Translations under genes and position numbers: made by a program
In this document: positions 1 to 8,438 of the stretch, one piece after another
How the letters are laid out: each line of letters begins with the position of its first letter
Numbering within the stretch: the first letter of the stretch is position 1
Source: Paenibacillus chitinolyticus NBRC 15660
GTDB lineage: Bacteria > Bacillota > Bacilli > Paenibacillales > NBRC-103111
Assembly (NCBI RefSeq): GCF_000739915.1
Contig: NZ_BBJT01000017.1
Location: forward strand, 1 to 64,000
Length of the DNA: 64,000 nt
Direction of reading: 5' to 3'
The notes under the pieces: model-generated
Told to the model about the DNA's origin: nothing
Database searches by the model: none
What the model saw: the letters and a program-made list of their open reading frames with translations, nothing else

Positions 1-359
1 CGGCCGCCGGGCCGGAAGCGCCGGCGAAGCGGGGCCGCCGCGGCAAAGCCGCCGCTGCGGGCAGCGAGGCTCCCGCAGCTTGGCCGGGCGATGCGCACAG
101 CATGGAGCAGTTGCGCATTGCTCTGGCCGAGGAGGAGCACGTGGACGTGCTCCCGCAGGGCTGGATCGCCGACACGAACCACACCTTCAGCCATCTGTAC
201 TGGGACATGAAGGTGTACCGGTGCCGGCTCGGCGGCCAGGGAGGCGCCCCCGCGGGGCAGCTTCCTTACCGTTACCGCTGGATGTCGCCGGAGGAGCTGG
301 AGCGCTACGCGTTCCCGAACGTCTTCCTGCGCGTTTTGAAGATGTACGCGGAGGAGTAG
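1..359 (+). CDS. mutY: A/G-specific adenine glycosylase MutY, C-terminal fragment
   Basis: The frame is open from the window edge (first complete codon at base 3) to the TAG at 357-359. The last 80 residues read like the C-terminal Nudix-like domain of MutY, which recognises 8-oxoguanine opposite A: a HTFSHLYWDMKVYRC block followed by a YRWMSPEELERYAFPNVFLRVLK tail-type ending. The catalytic glycosylase domain and the iron-sulfur cluster would lie upstream of the window. Just before the domain is a stretch rich in Ala, Gly, Arg and Pro (roughly the first 30 visible residues), which looks like a low-complexity linker inside or before the 8-oxoG domain. Family assignment rests on this terminal domain alone, so another Nudix-type protein cannot be fully excluded. 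Confidence 0.75.
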   Translation, partial: AAGPEAPAKRGRRGKAAAAGSEAPAAWPGDAHSMEQLRIALAEEEHVDVLPQGWIADTNHTFSHLYWDMKVYRCRLGGQGGAPAGQLPYRYRWMSPEELERYAFPNVFLRVLKMYAEE

Positions 360-434
360 GGGGTATGGGCGGGGACGAAGGGAAGTAGACCCCGGCCGCC
401 CCCGCTGCCGTCTAAAATACAGCCACATAAAAAA

Positions 435-474
435 AAGACGCCCTCCCAGACTTATCGCCTGGGGAGGGCGTCTT
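435..474 (-). terminator. Rho-independent terminator of sodA
   Basis: A 13-bp perfect stem (435-447 with 462-474) is followed on the minus strand by a run of U (the A run at 429-436 on the plus strand). It lies 14 bases after the sodA stop codon. It may also stop mutY transcripts from the other side. Confidence 0.9.
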
Positions 475-487
475 GCGTATACCGGAA

Positions 488-1102
488 TTATTTCTTAGCG
501 GCTTCGTAACGCTTGTTAACGGCATCCCAGTTAACAACGTTCCAGAAAGCGGAGATGTAGTCCGGACGTTTGTTTTGGTATTTCAGGTAGTAAGCGTGCT
601 CCCATACGTCCAGTCCGAGAAGCGGAGTGTCGCCTTCGAAGAGCGGGCTGTCTTGGTTAGGAAGGCTGTATACTTTCAGTTGGCCGTCTTTGCCGAGCGC
701 AAGCCATGCCCAGCCGCTGCCGAAACGGGTAGTAGCCGCTTTGGCGAAATCTTCTTTGAATTTATCGAAACCGCCCAGCTCGCTGTCGATAGCTTGAGCC
801 AGAGCGCCGGTAGGCTGACCGCCGGCGTTAGGAGCGATGGTTTCCCAGAAGAGGGAGTGGTTGGCGTGTCCGCCGCCGTTGTTGCGTACTGCAGTGCGGA
901 TCGCTTCCGGAATGCTGTTCAGATCGCTGATCAGGTCTTCCAGGGATTTGTTCTGAAGGTCCGCATGGCCTTCAAGTGCAGCGTTCAGGTTCGTTACGTA
1001 TGTGTTGTGATGACGATCGTGGTGAATTTCCATCGTTGTTGCGTCGATGTGCGGTTCCAGTGCGTTATTCGGATAAGGTAGAGCCGGTAATTGATGTGCC
1101 AT
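488..1102 (-). CDS. sodA: Manganese/iron superoxide dismutase SodA
   Basis: Converts superoxide to hydrogen peroxide and oxygen in the cytoplasm. The 204-residue protein has the usual length and all family landmarks: the [17 protein letters not shown]-terminus, the [10 protein letters not shown] metal-ligand helix, [11 protein letters not shown], and the C-terminal [18 protein letters not shown] metal-binding block. The start at 1102 (MAHQLP) is chosen because AGGAGGT sits 9 bases upstream; an upstream in-frame codon at 1135 has no such site. A promoter with TATAAT lies about 45 bases upstream and a strong terminator follows, so it is probably transcribed alone. A second, much larger SOD-containing protein is encoded at 24306-26093. 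Mn versus Fe preference cannot be fixed by eye, although Bacillota SodA enzymes are usually Mn-dependent. Confidence 0.97.
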   Translation of the reverse strand: MAHQLPALPYPNNALEPHIDATTMEIHHDRHHNTYVTNLNAALEGHADLQNKSLEDLISDLNSIPEAIRTAVRNNGGGHANHSLFWETIAPNAGGQPTGALAQAIDSELGGFDKFKEDFAKAATTRFGSGWAWLALGKDGQLKVYSLPNQDSPLFEGDTPLLGLDVWEHAYYLKYQNKRPDYISAFWNVVNWDAVNKRYEAAKK

Positions 1103-1145
1103 GATTTGAATACCTCCTAAGCGATATGTTAACACTTACCTGTTT

Positions 1146-1175
1146 ATTATAAGACGATTTTTGATAGTAAATCAA
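1146..1175 (-). promoter_or_regulatory. Probable sigma-A promoter of sodA
   Basis: Read on the minus strand: TTGATT (1170-1175), an 18-base spacer, and a perfect TATAAT (1146-1151), about 44 bases before the sodA start codon. Confidence 0.65.
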
Positions 1176-1187
1176 CATTTATGTATA

Positions 1188-1385
1188 TTAAGTCGGCTGG
1201 ACCGTGTTTTCCCGCCTTTTTTCGATCTCCCGGATGACCTGCGCATGTATAGCCGTACCTTGTGCGTTGAGCCAGGGGGACAACTCGCTCATCACCGAAT
1301 GGTGATAAGACAATTCTTCTTCATCCCAGGCGGAAGCGTCCAGTGAACTCAGTTCGTGCAGATGCCGTCTTTCCTGCTGTGCCAT
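1188..1385 (-). CDS. Small hypothetical protein
   Basis: I do not recognise this 65-residue protein. It starts MAQQERRHLHELSSLD and is acidic in the first half and basic near the end (EIEKRRE). There is no signal peptide, membrane segment or cysteine motif, so it is probably a small soluble helical protein. The ribosome binding site GGGAGGTGAAAAA before the ATG is strong, which supports it as a real gene. It lies just upstream of sodA on the same strand, but sodA seems to have its own promoter overlapping the gap. A link with oxidative stress is therefore only positional. Confidence 0.6.
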   Translation of the reverse strand: MAQQERRHLHELSSLDASAWDEEELSYHHSVMSELSPWLNAQGTAIHAQVIREIEKRRENTVQPT

Positions 1386-1529
1386 TTTTTCACCTCCCTA
1401 TATAAGAATGACCGGAAACCGGAGTTATTATCAGAAATTTTCTGCAAGAAGGCGCGGGGAAGATGTGAATAAGACGGAGGTTAGTTATAGAAGGATCGGA
1501 AAGGTCAACATTTTCTTTACCACATGATT

Positions 1530-1544
1530 TGTAAGCGCTGTACA
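1530..1544. promoter_or_regulatory. LacI/CcpA-type operator candidate
   Basis: TGTAAGCGCTGTACA, a near-palindrome centred on CG (TGTA-AGCGCT-G-TACA). It resembles CcpA cre and LacI-family half-sites, with one base too many in the right arm. It lies about 40 bases upstream of the -35 box of the sugar operon. Confidence 0.4.
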
Positions 1545-1571
1545 TATTTGCTTGTGAAAGCAAATAAGGGA

Positions 1572-1600
1572 TTGACACCCGACATGAAAGCGTTTATCTT
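1572..1600 (+). promoter_or_regulatory. Promoter of the ABC transporter/GH4 sugar operon, with an embedded operator
   Basis: Perfect TTGACA (1572-1577), a 17-base spacer and TATCTT (1595-1600). The spacer and -10 contain TGAAAGCGTTTATC (1585-1598), which matches 12 of 14 positions of the cre consensus TGWAANCGNTNWCA. A LacI-family protein bound here would block RNA polymerase. Transcription would begin near 1607, leaving a leader of about 190 bases before the first permease gene. The cognate repressor is probably the LacI protein at 5049-6077, with CcpA as an alternative. Confidence 0.6.
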
Positions 1601-1765
1601 AAACTTATAAAAGTTAAACCCTTTTAATTTTGAGAACAAGCTGACACGGATGACAGAATAGGAATTTGAAGTGGTTTAAGAGGTTTTAGGCTGAAAAATG
1701 GGCATAATATCCAGAAATCCGAATCGGTTTATATGGAAATCATGTCTTTTATTTTTAGACTAAAA

Positions 1766-1780
1766 TTAAAGCGTTTTAAC
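1766..1780. promoter_or_regulatory. LacI-type operator candidate in the leader
   Basis: TTAAAGCGTTTTAAC, a near-perfect palindrome with a central CG, 20 bases before the first permease start. The position suggests a roadblock or second operator for the same LacI-family regulator. The rest of the 1386-1799 gap shows no coding signal. Confidence 0.45.
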
Positions 1781-1799
1781 TTTCGAAAGGAAGGATGCC

Positions 1800-2693
1800 A
1801 TGAGAACCAAAACGGCAAGGCACCAAACGCTCTGGTTTTACATCTTCATTTCACCTTGGCTGATCGGAGCTGTTCTGTTTGCCCTGTATCCCATCGTATC
1901 ATCGGCTTATTACAGTTTTACCGAGTATGACATCGTAAATCCCCCGAAATGGGTCGGCTTTCAGAACTACGTCGATTTGTTCCACGATGATATCTTCTGG
2001 ATTTCCATCTGGGCTACCGTGCGGTATACGCTGCTGAGCGTTCCGATCCAATTGGGGCTTTCGCTTCTTTTCGCACTCCTGCTCAATCAGAAAATCCCGT
2101 TCAAAGGTTTTTTCCGGACGGTCATGTATTTCCCGAGCATGATATCTGGTGTGGCTATGGCACTGATCTGGATGTGGATTTTCAATCCGCAGAGCGGGCT
2201 GCTCAACCAGGGACTCAGCCTGCTGGGGCTGCCGGGGCCGCTTTGGCTGTTTGACGAGAAGTGGGCCATCTTCGCTCTTGTGCTCATGTCCCTGTGGACG
2301 GTAGGCGGCGGAATGGTTATCTTCCTGGCGGGTCTGCAAAGCGTGCCGCCCAGTCTGTACGAAGCGGCCGAACTGGACGGTGTAACGCGTCTTCGCTCGT
2401 TCTGGCACATTACGCTGCCGATGATTTCGCCCGTGTTTCTTTTTCAACTGATCATGGGGCTGATCGAGTCTTTCCAGGTCTTTACCCAAGCGTTCATCAT
2501 GACCAAGGGCGGACCGAACTATTCGACGATGTTCTATGTGTATTACCTGTATCAGAACGCCTTCAAGAACTTCAAAATGGGTTACGCTTCCGCGATGGCC
2601 TGGCTGCTGCTGATCGTTGTCATGGTTCTTGCCCTGCTTATTATGAAAGGCTCTAAACGATTCGTTCACTACGAAGGGGGAGACGGAGTTTGA
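1800..2693 (+). CDS. Carbohydrate ABC transporter permease (MalF/UgpA type)
   Basis: Inner-membrane subunit of a CUT1-type sugar importer. The 297-residue protein has about six membrane segments and the permease EAA loop (EAAELDGVTRLRSFWHITLPMISP, about residues 185-208) that docks on the ATPase. The ATG follows GAAAGGAAGG with a short spacer. It is first in an operon with a second permease (overlapping start) and a binding lipoprotein. No ATPase gene is present here, so the transporter probably uses a shared MsmX/UgpC-type ATPase encoded elsewhere, which is common for Bacillota CUT1 systems. Substrate cannot be read directly; the downstream GH4 enzyme and sugar kinase point to a beta-linked disaccharide or other glycoside. 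Confidence 0.93.
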   Translation: MRTKTARHQTLWFYIFISPWLIGAVLFALYPIVSSAYYSFTEYDIVNPPKWVGFQNYVDLFHDDIFWISIWATVRYTLLSVPIQLGLSLLFALLLNQKIPFKGFFRTVMYFPSMISGVAMALIWMWIFNPQSGLLNQGLSLLGLPGPLWLFDEKWAIFALVLMSLWTVGGGMVIFLAGLQSVPPSLYEAAELDGVTRLRSFWHITLPMISPVFLFQLIMGLIESFQVFTQAFIMTKGGPNYSTMFYVYYLYQNAFKNFKMGYASAMAWLLLIVVMVLALLIMKGSKRFVHYEGGDGV

Positions 2694-3574
2694 GCAGCAC
2701 GGTTCCTACACAGCCCGCGAGGGCCTATAAACCTTCCAGGCTGAAGGCTGGGCGCAGAACATGGTTCGACTGGTTCGTCTTCGCCATGCTGATCGTCCTG
2801 TCGGTTCTGATGATTCTGCCGTCGGTCCATATGCTGTCCACGGCTTTCAAAACGCGGGCGGAATCGCTGAGATTCCCGCCGACGATCTTACCGGAGAAAT
2901 TCGTAACGGAAAACTTCAAAAAATTGTTCGAGCTCGATTTTCTCAACTGGTATCAGAACAGCCTGCTCATCGGCATTATGACGGTGATCGGCACGGTGCT
3001 TTCCTCCGCACTGGTCGCCTACGGCTTTTCGCGGTACCGGGCGAAGGGCAAGGACGCCCTGTTCGCTTTTCTGCTGGCCACGATGATGCTGCCTTATCCG
3101 GCCGTCATGATCCCGCAGTTCATCCTGTTCAAGGAACTGGGCTGGATCGATACGTTCCTGCCGCTGATCGTTCCGGCATTCCTGGGCTCCGCCTATTTTA
3201 TATTCCTGCTTAGGCAGTTCTATACCTCCCTGAGCAACGAGCTTTTCGAAGCGGCCAAAGTCGACGGCTGCTCGGAACTCCGCCAGTGGTGGAGCATCGC
3301 TCTTCCGCTGTCGGGCCCGGCCCTGGCGACCGTCGCCATTTTCTCCTTCATCTGGAGCTGGAACGACCTGCTCGGGCAGGTGCTTTATCTGAACTCGACC
3401 GAGAAGTTCACTCTGCCGATCGGCATGGCCGGCATGGTGTCATCGACCACGCGCCCTCCTTCCTGGAACGTCGTTATGGCCGCATCTCTGCTGGCGCTGG
3501 TACCGATTCTGGTTTTATTCTCCGTTGCGCAGCGCTATTTCGTACAGAGCATCGTGCTGACGGGTGTGAAATAA
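2690..3574 (+). CDS. Carbohydrate ABC transporter permease (MalG/UgpE type)
   Basis: Second membrane subunit of the same importer, 294 residues. It has an N-terminal cytoplasmic stretch, six predicted membrane segments and an EAA loop (EAAKVDGCSELRQWWSIALPLSGP, about residues 185-208). The start is a TTG at 2690 whose last bases form the TGA stop of the preceding gene (TTGA overlap), with GGGGGAGACGGAG just upstream. This fits translational coupling and equal subunit amounts. The C-terminal AQRYFVQSIVLTGVK ending is typical of the family. It pairs with the 1800-2693 permease to form the channel for the lipoprotein at 3606-4985. Confidence 0.93.
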   Translation: MSSTVPTQPARAYKPSRLKAGRRTWFDWFVFAMLIVLSVLMILPSVHMLSTAFKTRAESLRFPPTILPEKFVTENFKKLFELDFLNWYQNSLLIGIMTVIGTVLSSALVAYGFSRYRAKGKDALFAFLLATMMLPYPAVMIPQFILFKELGWIDTFLPLIVPAFLGSAYFIFLLRQFYTSLSNELFEAAKVDGCSELRQWWSIALPLSGPALATVAIFSFIWSWNDLLGQVLYLNSTEKFTLPIGMAGMVSSTTRPPSWNVVMAASLLALVPILVLFSVAQRYFVQSIVLTGVK

Positions 3575-3605
3575 GAGAGGGAAACAATAAGGAGGTCTAC
3601 CTTAA

Positions 3606-4985
3606 ATGTGGATGACTAGAAAACCGTATCATTTGACGCTCGCGGCCGTATTGGCGGCGTCGGTAACGCTGGCGGGCTGTTCCGGGGGAGACAAGAAGAC
3701 CGAGGGGACGGGCGGTTCCGGCAAATCGGGAGACACCGTAACGATCACCCACTACACCCAGGATGCGCCGGACAAAGCCTACGTGGAGGAGCTCATTCCG
3801 GAATTCGAGAAAAAGTTCCCCAACATCAAGGTCAAAGTGGTAAAAGCGCCTTACGAGCAATTCGAATCGAAGCTGCAGAGCATGGTAGCCGCCGGCAATT
3901 CGCCGGACGTCACTTCCCACTGGGGAGATGCGGGCTTCGCGGAATACTACAACAAAGGCTTGGTCCGCGACATGACGGACCTTCTGAAAGAAGACAATTT
4001 CAAAGCTTCCGATTACGGAATTTCGGATCATTTGATGGATATCTACAAAGTCAATGGAAAAACTTATGGAATTCCTGTCTATAGTTACGTATCTGTTCTC
4101 GTATATAATAAGGATATGTTTGACAAGGCAGGAATTCCGTACCCTCCGTCCGATTATGAAGACAAATCGTGGACGTTCGAGAAGATGCAGGAATATGCCA
4201 AGAAGCTGACCAAAATATCCAAAAACCTGAACGATACCCAGTACGGCATCGATTGGGGCTGGTCCGAGAGAGATATGAGACCGCTTTATTTCGGTGCCAG
4301 TGCGTATCCGGAAGAAACGTTTACGAAGAACGGCGGCAACCCGGAGGTTTCCAAGTTCAATTCGCCTGAAGTGAAAGACGCTTACCGGACGATGTTCGAT
4401 ATGATGCACAAAGACAAAAGCATGATCGATCCCGTTACGACCAAAGCAGTCGCGGGCGAAGGCGGAGATCCGTTTGCCGCTGGTAAAGTCGCGATGTCCG
4501 TGGGCGGCGCCTGGCTTCTCGCCGGCTCCAACGATTTCGGCTTTAAAGTCGGCGTAGCCGCCGTCCCGGCCGGAAAGAACGAGAAGGCGAGAGACGTGCT
4601 GTTCGTCGATCCCCTGTTCATCCTCAAAGACTCCAAGCATCCGAAAGAAGCGCTGGAGTGGATTAAATTCCAGCTTTCCAAAGAAACGCAGGAGAAGGCG
4701 GTCGAACTTAGCGGAGGCACGCCGCCGGCGAATTCGCTGGCAGGTGAGAAGTACTTCAGCTACTTCCAGAATATCGATCCGAAAGATCTCAAGAACGTGT
4801 ACGAAGGCGGCCTGAAGTACGGCGTGGAATCGTGGAACCACATGATCCCGGGCTATGCGGAGCTTAATACGATCATCAAAAACGAGATGGAGCCGATCGA
4901 GAACGGCAAAAAATCGGTCGACGAAGTCATGCCGGATCTTGAGAAGCACATCAACGACGTTTTGGCGAAAAGGCAGAAAAAATAA
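3606..4985 (+). CDS. Sugar-binding lipoprotein of the ABC importer (family 1 solute-binding protein)
   Basis: Captures the sugar outside the membrane and delivers it to the two permeases. The 459-residue protein has a signal peptide ending in a lipobox (VTLAGC, about residue 24), so it is lipid-anchored, followed by a Gly/Ser/Lys linker and a periplasmic-binding fold of the MalE/UgpB type (NSPDVTSHWGDAGFAEYYNKG, SYVSVLVYNKDMFDKAGI). An AAGGAGGT site lies 9 bases before the ATG at 3606. Here the binding protein is the third gene, whereas many sugar operons place it first. It is probably strongly translated in view of the near-consensus ribosome binding site. Confidence 0.93.
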   Translation: MWMTRKPYHLTLAAVLAASVTLAGCSGGDKKTEGTGGSGKSGDTVTITHYTQDAPDKAYVEELIPEFEKKFPNIKVKVVKAPYEQFESKLQSMVAAGNSPDVTSHWGDAGFAEYYNKGLVRDMTDLLKEDNFKASDYGISDHLMDIYKVNGKTYGIPVYSYVSVLVYNKDMFDKAGIPYPPSDYEDKSWTFEKMQEYAKKLTKISKNLNDTQYGIDWGWSERDMRPLYFGASAYPEETFTKNGGNPEVSKFNSPEVKDAYRTMFDMMHKDKSMIDPVTTKAVAGEGGDPFAAGKVAMSVGGAWLLAGSNDFGFKVGVAAVPAGKNEKARDVLFVDPLFILKDSKHPKEALEWIKFQLSKETQEKAVELSGGTPPANSLAGEKYFSYFQNIDPKDLKNVYEGGLKYGVESWNHMIPGYAELNTIIKNEMEPIENGKKSVDEVMPDLEKHINDVLAKRQKK

Positions 4986-5048
4986 CACAGTCGGACTCTT
5001 GACCAGCCCCGCTGCATGGTGGGATTCCGACGTTGGGAGTTCGATTGG

Positions 5049-6077
5049 ATGAAAATAAGCATATTTGATGTTGCAAAAAGGGCGGGAGTATCGGTCGTCA
5101 CCGTCTCCCGCGTTCTGAACGACTCGCCTACGGTGAGGGAAAACAACCGGCAGAAAGTGCGCCAGGCTATCAAGGAGCTCGATTACCGGCCCAATTCGGC
5201 CGCAAGGAGTTTAGCCAGAGGGAAGACGGGCGTAATCGGTCTTACGCTTACGACTTTGCAGGATTCCCTGTTCGACGGGATCGTCAAGTGCGTGAACGAT
5301 GCGTTGAAGGAGCACGGCTATTTCCTGGCCCTGTCCATCGGACCGGACACGAGTGATTCCGATTGGGGAGAAGGCAGCAACTTTCTGTACCAGGAAGACA
5401 GGGTGGACGGAATTATCGTACTTTCCCCTCTCAAGGAGGAAAACGACGTCCTGGAGTTGAAAAGGAAAAAGATCCCATTTGTTCTGGTGGATAACCAACT
5501 GGAAGACATGAGCGCCTCGGTCGTTAACGTCGATAACTATATGGGCGGTTTGGAGGCGACGCGTCACCTGCTGAGTCTCGGACATACCAAAATCGCGCAT
5601 ATCGCGGGTCCCGAGCTTTATCGGAGCGCGAGGGAGCGGAAACGGGGCTATATCGATGCCATGGCGGAAGCGGGGCATCCCCCGTTTCTTTTGGTGGATT
5701 CGGATTTCGATATCCGAAGCGGCTTCGACATCGCCAAGAGCTGGCTGGCGGAGGGCGATAGGCCGACGGCCGTGTTTGCCGCCGACGACTTTATCGCGCT
5801 CGGCGTGATTGAGGCCTTCCGCGATGCGGGACTTCACGTGCCGCGCGATCTGTCCGTCATCGGTTACGATGACCAAGCTTTCTCGTCGGCGATTCATCCC
5901 CGGCTGACGACCGTTCGTCAGCCTTCCGAGGGGATGGCGCAAGAAGCGGTGAAGCTGCTGCTGAAGATCGTGAACGGCACGCAGAAACGGAATGCTTCGG
6001 TGAAGCTGGAGCCGAAGTTAATCGTACGCGAATCCACGGCGTCTCCGGACGGCAGAACACTCGAAATAGACAGATAA
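5049..6077 (+). CDS. LacI-family transcriptional regulator
   Basis: A 342-residue repressor with an N-terminal helix-turn-helix (IFDVAKRAGVSVVTVSRVLND, first 25 residues), a hinge helix (NSAARSLARG) and a periplasmic-binding-like sugar-sensing domain ending near the C-terminus. The ATG at 5049 is preferred over the in-frame ATG at 5016 because GGGAG lies about 10 bases upstream and because the family starts directly before the HTH. It sits inside the operon between the transporter and the enzymes, so it probably autoregulates. CG-centred palindromes at 1530, 1585 and 1766 are likely binding sites. The inducer is presumably the imported sugar or its phosphate. Confidence 0.93.
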   Translation: MKISIFDVAKRAGVSVVTVSRVLNDSPTVRENNRQKVRQAIKELDYRPNSAARSLARGKTGVIGLTLTTLQDSLFDGIVKCVNDALKEHGYFLALSIGPDTSDSDWGEGSNFLYQEDRVDGIIVLSPLKEENDVLELKRKKIPFVLVDNQLEDMSASVVNVDNYMGGLEATRHLLSLGHTKIAHIAGPELYRSARERKRGYIDAMAEAGHPPFLLVDSDFDIRSGFDIAKSWLAEGDRPTAVFAADDFIALGVIEAFRDAGLHVPRDLSVIGYDDQAFSSAIHPRLTTVRQPSEGMAQEAVKLLLKIVNGTQKRNASVKLEPKLIVRESTASPDGRTLEIDR

Positions 6078-6130
6078 AACAGGAGCTGTGAAATAGAAGA
6101 ACAATTGCATGAAACGGGAGATGGAGAACT

Positions 6131-7093
6131 GTGACTTATTATTTGGGCATGGATGCAGGAGGCAGCAAAACTTACGCGGTTATCGCCGATGAAACCGGAC
6201 GGGTGGTCGGCACCGGCAGAAGCGGCATGGGGAATCATCAAATTCATCACGACCGGGCGGCCGCGAGCATCGGGGGCGCCGTGGACGAGGCGCTTCGCGA
6301 AGCCGGCTTGACGAAAGCCGATATCGCTTTCGCTTACTTCGGGCTGGCGGGTGCGGACCGCGAGATCGACTTCCGCATCCTGCGGAAGCTCCTGGAGCCG
6401 ATCGGCTTCGCGAACTGGGATCTCGCCTGCGACACCATCGTCGCCATGCGGGCGGGCACGACGAAGCCTTACGGCGTCGTCGCCATCTGCGGCACCGGCG
6501 TGAACTGCTCGGGCATGAACCGGCAGGGCGAAGCCTACCAGTGCGGCGGCTTTACCTACATGTTCGGCGACTTCGGCGGCGGAGGCGGCCTTGCCGTCGA
6601 AGCGTTCCGCTCGGTCGTCCGCGCCTGGGACGGACGGGGCGAGCAGACCGTGCTGACGGGACTGGTTCTGGAGCAGCTCGGCTACGAAACGGTCGGAGAC
6701 ATGTTCCACGATTTTCTCGACCATAACAAGTCCGTTCCGCTGGAGCTCGCGAAGCTGCTCTTCACGGCCGCAGGCCAGGGCGATCAGGTTGCCCTCGATA
6801 TTTTGAAGGAGCAGGGCGAGGAGATCGGCCTTTCGATCAAAGCGATCGTGAACAAGCTCGGCATGGCCGAAGAAGAGTTCGATGTCGTGCTCGCCGGCAG
6901 CGTGCTGATGCGCGGAAACGGCGACTACATCGAGAAGTATATCGTAGACGCGGCGAAGAAGGCGGCTCCGGCAAGCACGATCCGCCGTTTGGACGCCGAG
7001 CCGGTAGTGGGCTCCGTGCTGCTTGCGATGGAGCGCGGCGGCATGACGGTCAGCGAAGAAGTGAGCGAGAAACTGAAGCAGTTAAGCATGTAA
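6131..7093 (+). CDS. Sugar kinase of the BadF/BadG/BcrA/BcrD ATPase family (N-acetylglucosamine kinase-like)
   Basis: A cytoplasmic ATP-dependent kinase of 320 residues. The N-terminal phosphate-1 loop is MDAGGSKTYAV, followed by phosphate-2 GTGVNCSG and FGDFGGGGGLAVEAF, the pattern of GlcNAc kinases in the ASKHA fold. It starts at a GTG (6131) with GGGAGATGGAGA just upstream. It lies 22 bases before the GH4 gene, so the two products are made together. The natural reading is that a sugar imported unphosphorylated by the ABC system is phosphorylated here, giving the 6-phosphate that the GH4 enzyme needs. Whether it acts on the disaccharide or on a released monosaccharide is not visible. Confidence 0.85.
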   Translation: MTYYLGMDAGGSKTYAVIADETGRVVGTGRSGMGNHQIHHDRAAASIGGAVDEALREAGLTKADIAFAYFGLAGADREIDFRILRKLLEPIGFANWDLACDTIVAMRAGTTKPYGVVAICGTGVNCSGMNRQGEAYQCGGFTYMFGDFGGGGGLAVEAFRSVVRAWDGRGEQTVLTGLVLEQLGYETVGDMFHDFLDHNKSVPLELAKLLFTAAGQGDQVALDILKEQGEEIGLSIKAIVNKLGMAEEEFDVVLAGSVLMRGNGDYIEKYIVDAAKKAAPASTIRRLDAEPVVGSVLLAMERGGMTVSEEVSEKLKQLSM

Positions 7094-7115
7094 ACCAAAT
7101 CGGGGAGTGAGAGAG

Positions 7116-8438
7116 ATGGACAAAAGTTTGAAAATCGTCGTCATCGGTGGAGGTTCCTCTTATACGCCGGAAATCGTAGAAGGATTTATTCTGAATTACG
7201 ACAAGCTGCCGATTCGCGAAATTTGGCTCGTCGACATTCCGCAGGGCGAATGGAAGCTGAACATCGTGGGAAGCCTGGCGAAGCGCATGGTCGAGAAATC
7301 CGGCCTGCCGATCCAGGTTCATCTGACGCTGGACCGCCGGGAAGCTCTGCCGGGCGCAGACTTCGTCTCGACGCAAATGCGTGTCGGCATGCTGGAAGCC
7401 CGCGCCTGGGACGAGTCCATTCCGCTGAAATACGGCGTCATCGGCCAGGAAACGACGGGACCGGGAGGCATGATGAAGGCATTCCGGACGATACCGGTTC
7501 TGCTCGACATCTGCCGCGACATGGAAGAACTGTGCCCGGACGCTTGGCTGCTTAACTTCACGAATCCGGCCGGCATGGTGACGGAAGCTATCTCCAAGCA
7601 CAGCTCCATCAAATCGATCGGCCTGTGTAACGCTCCGATCGGCATGCACAAATGGCTGATGAAAGAATACGACGTTCCGGCGTCGAGCATTTATACCGAA
7701 TTTGTCGGTCTTAATCACCTTCACTGGATCACGCAGATCACCGTGGACGGGGAGTCGAAGCTGGAAGAGCTCGTCGGCAGCGGCAGCGGATATTCCGCCA
7801 AGAACGTGCCCCAGATGGAATGGAACGCAAGCTTTATCCGCGGTCTGGGCGCGGTGCCTTCCTACTATCTCAAGTATTTCTACCTGAAGGATGAAATGCT
7901 GGAGGAGCAGATCGAGGCGTCGAAGAAGGACGGCACGCGCGCCGAGGTCGTCAAGCGGGTCGAAGACGAGCTTTTCGAGCTGTACAAAGATCCGGATCTG
8001 GCAGAGAAGCCGAAACAGTTGGAGAAGCGCGGCGGAGCCTATTATTCCGAAGCGGCGGTCAACCTGATGTGCTCCCTTTACAACGACACAAAGGATATCC
8101 AGACCTTGAACGTGCGCAACGACGGCATTCTGGATTTCCTTCCGAACGAGTCGAGCATCGAGGTAAACTGTGTGGTGACCCGGCAGGGACCGATCCCGCT
8201 TTCGGTGACTCGCGTGCCGGAGGCTGTTAAAGGCCTGATCCAAGCCGTGAAAACGTACGAGATCCTCGCGATCGAGGCGGCCGTTACGGGGGACAGAAGC
8301 ATCGCCCTTCAGGCGCTTGCCCATCACCCGCTTATTTCCTCGGTCAATACGGCCGAAAAAATGCTGGATGAAATGCTGGAGCAGAACCGCGCTTATCTGC
8401 CTAATTTCTTTCCCGCAGCGGAACATTCGAACGTTTAA
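7116..8438 (+). CDS. GH4 family 6-phospho-beta-glucosidase-like enzyme
   Basis: NAD- and metal-dependent glycosidase of family GH4, 440 residues, cytoplasmic. The N-terminal Rossmann motif is VVIGGGSSYTPE; downstream are the NFTNPAGMVTEA block, the metal-binding Cys in GLCNAPIGMHKW and the His in GLNHLHW. In this family a CN.P motif is associated with 6-phospho-beta-glucosidases and CDMP with 6-phospho-alpha-glucosidases, so the beta type is favoured. The ATG at 7116 is preferred over a GTG at 7107 because GGGGAG lies 9 bases upstream. It is the last gene of the operon before a strong terminator. It would cleave the product of the adjacent kinase into glucose-6-phosphate (or similar) and the aglycone. 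Confidence 0.88.
   Translation: MDKSLKIVVIGGGSSYTPEIVEGFILNYDKLPIREIWLVDIPQGEWKLNIVGSLAKRMVEKSGLPIQVHLTLDRREALPGADFVSTQMRVGMLEARAWDESIPLKYGVIGQETTGPGGMMKAFRTIPVLLDICRDMEELCPDAWLLNFTNPAGMVTEAISKHSSIKSIGLCNAPIGMHKWLMKEYDVPASSIYTEFVGLNHLHWITQITVDGESKLEELVGSGSGYSAKNVPQMEWNASFIRGLGAVPSYYLKYFYLKDEMLEEQIEASKKDGTRAEVVKRVEDELFELYKDPDLAEKPKQLEKRGGAYYSEAAVNLMCSLYNDTKDIQTLNVRNDGILDFLPNESSIEVNCVVTRQGPIPLSVTRVPEAVKGLIQAVKTYEILAIEAAVTGDRSIALQALAHHPLISSVNTAEKMLDEMLEQNRAYLPNFFPAAEHSNV

Noticed and set aside
6541-6726. 61-codon ORF inside the sugar kinase gene
   Set aside because: It is a shadow frame in an Arg-rich reading of a well-supported gene.
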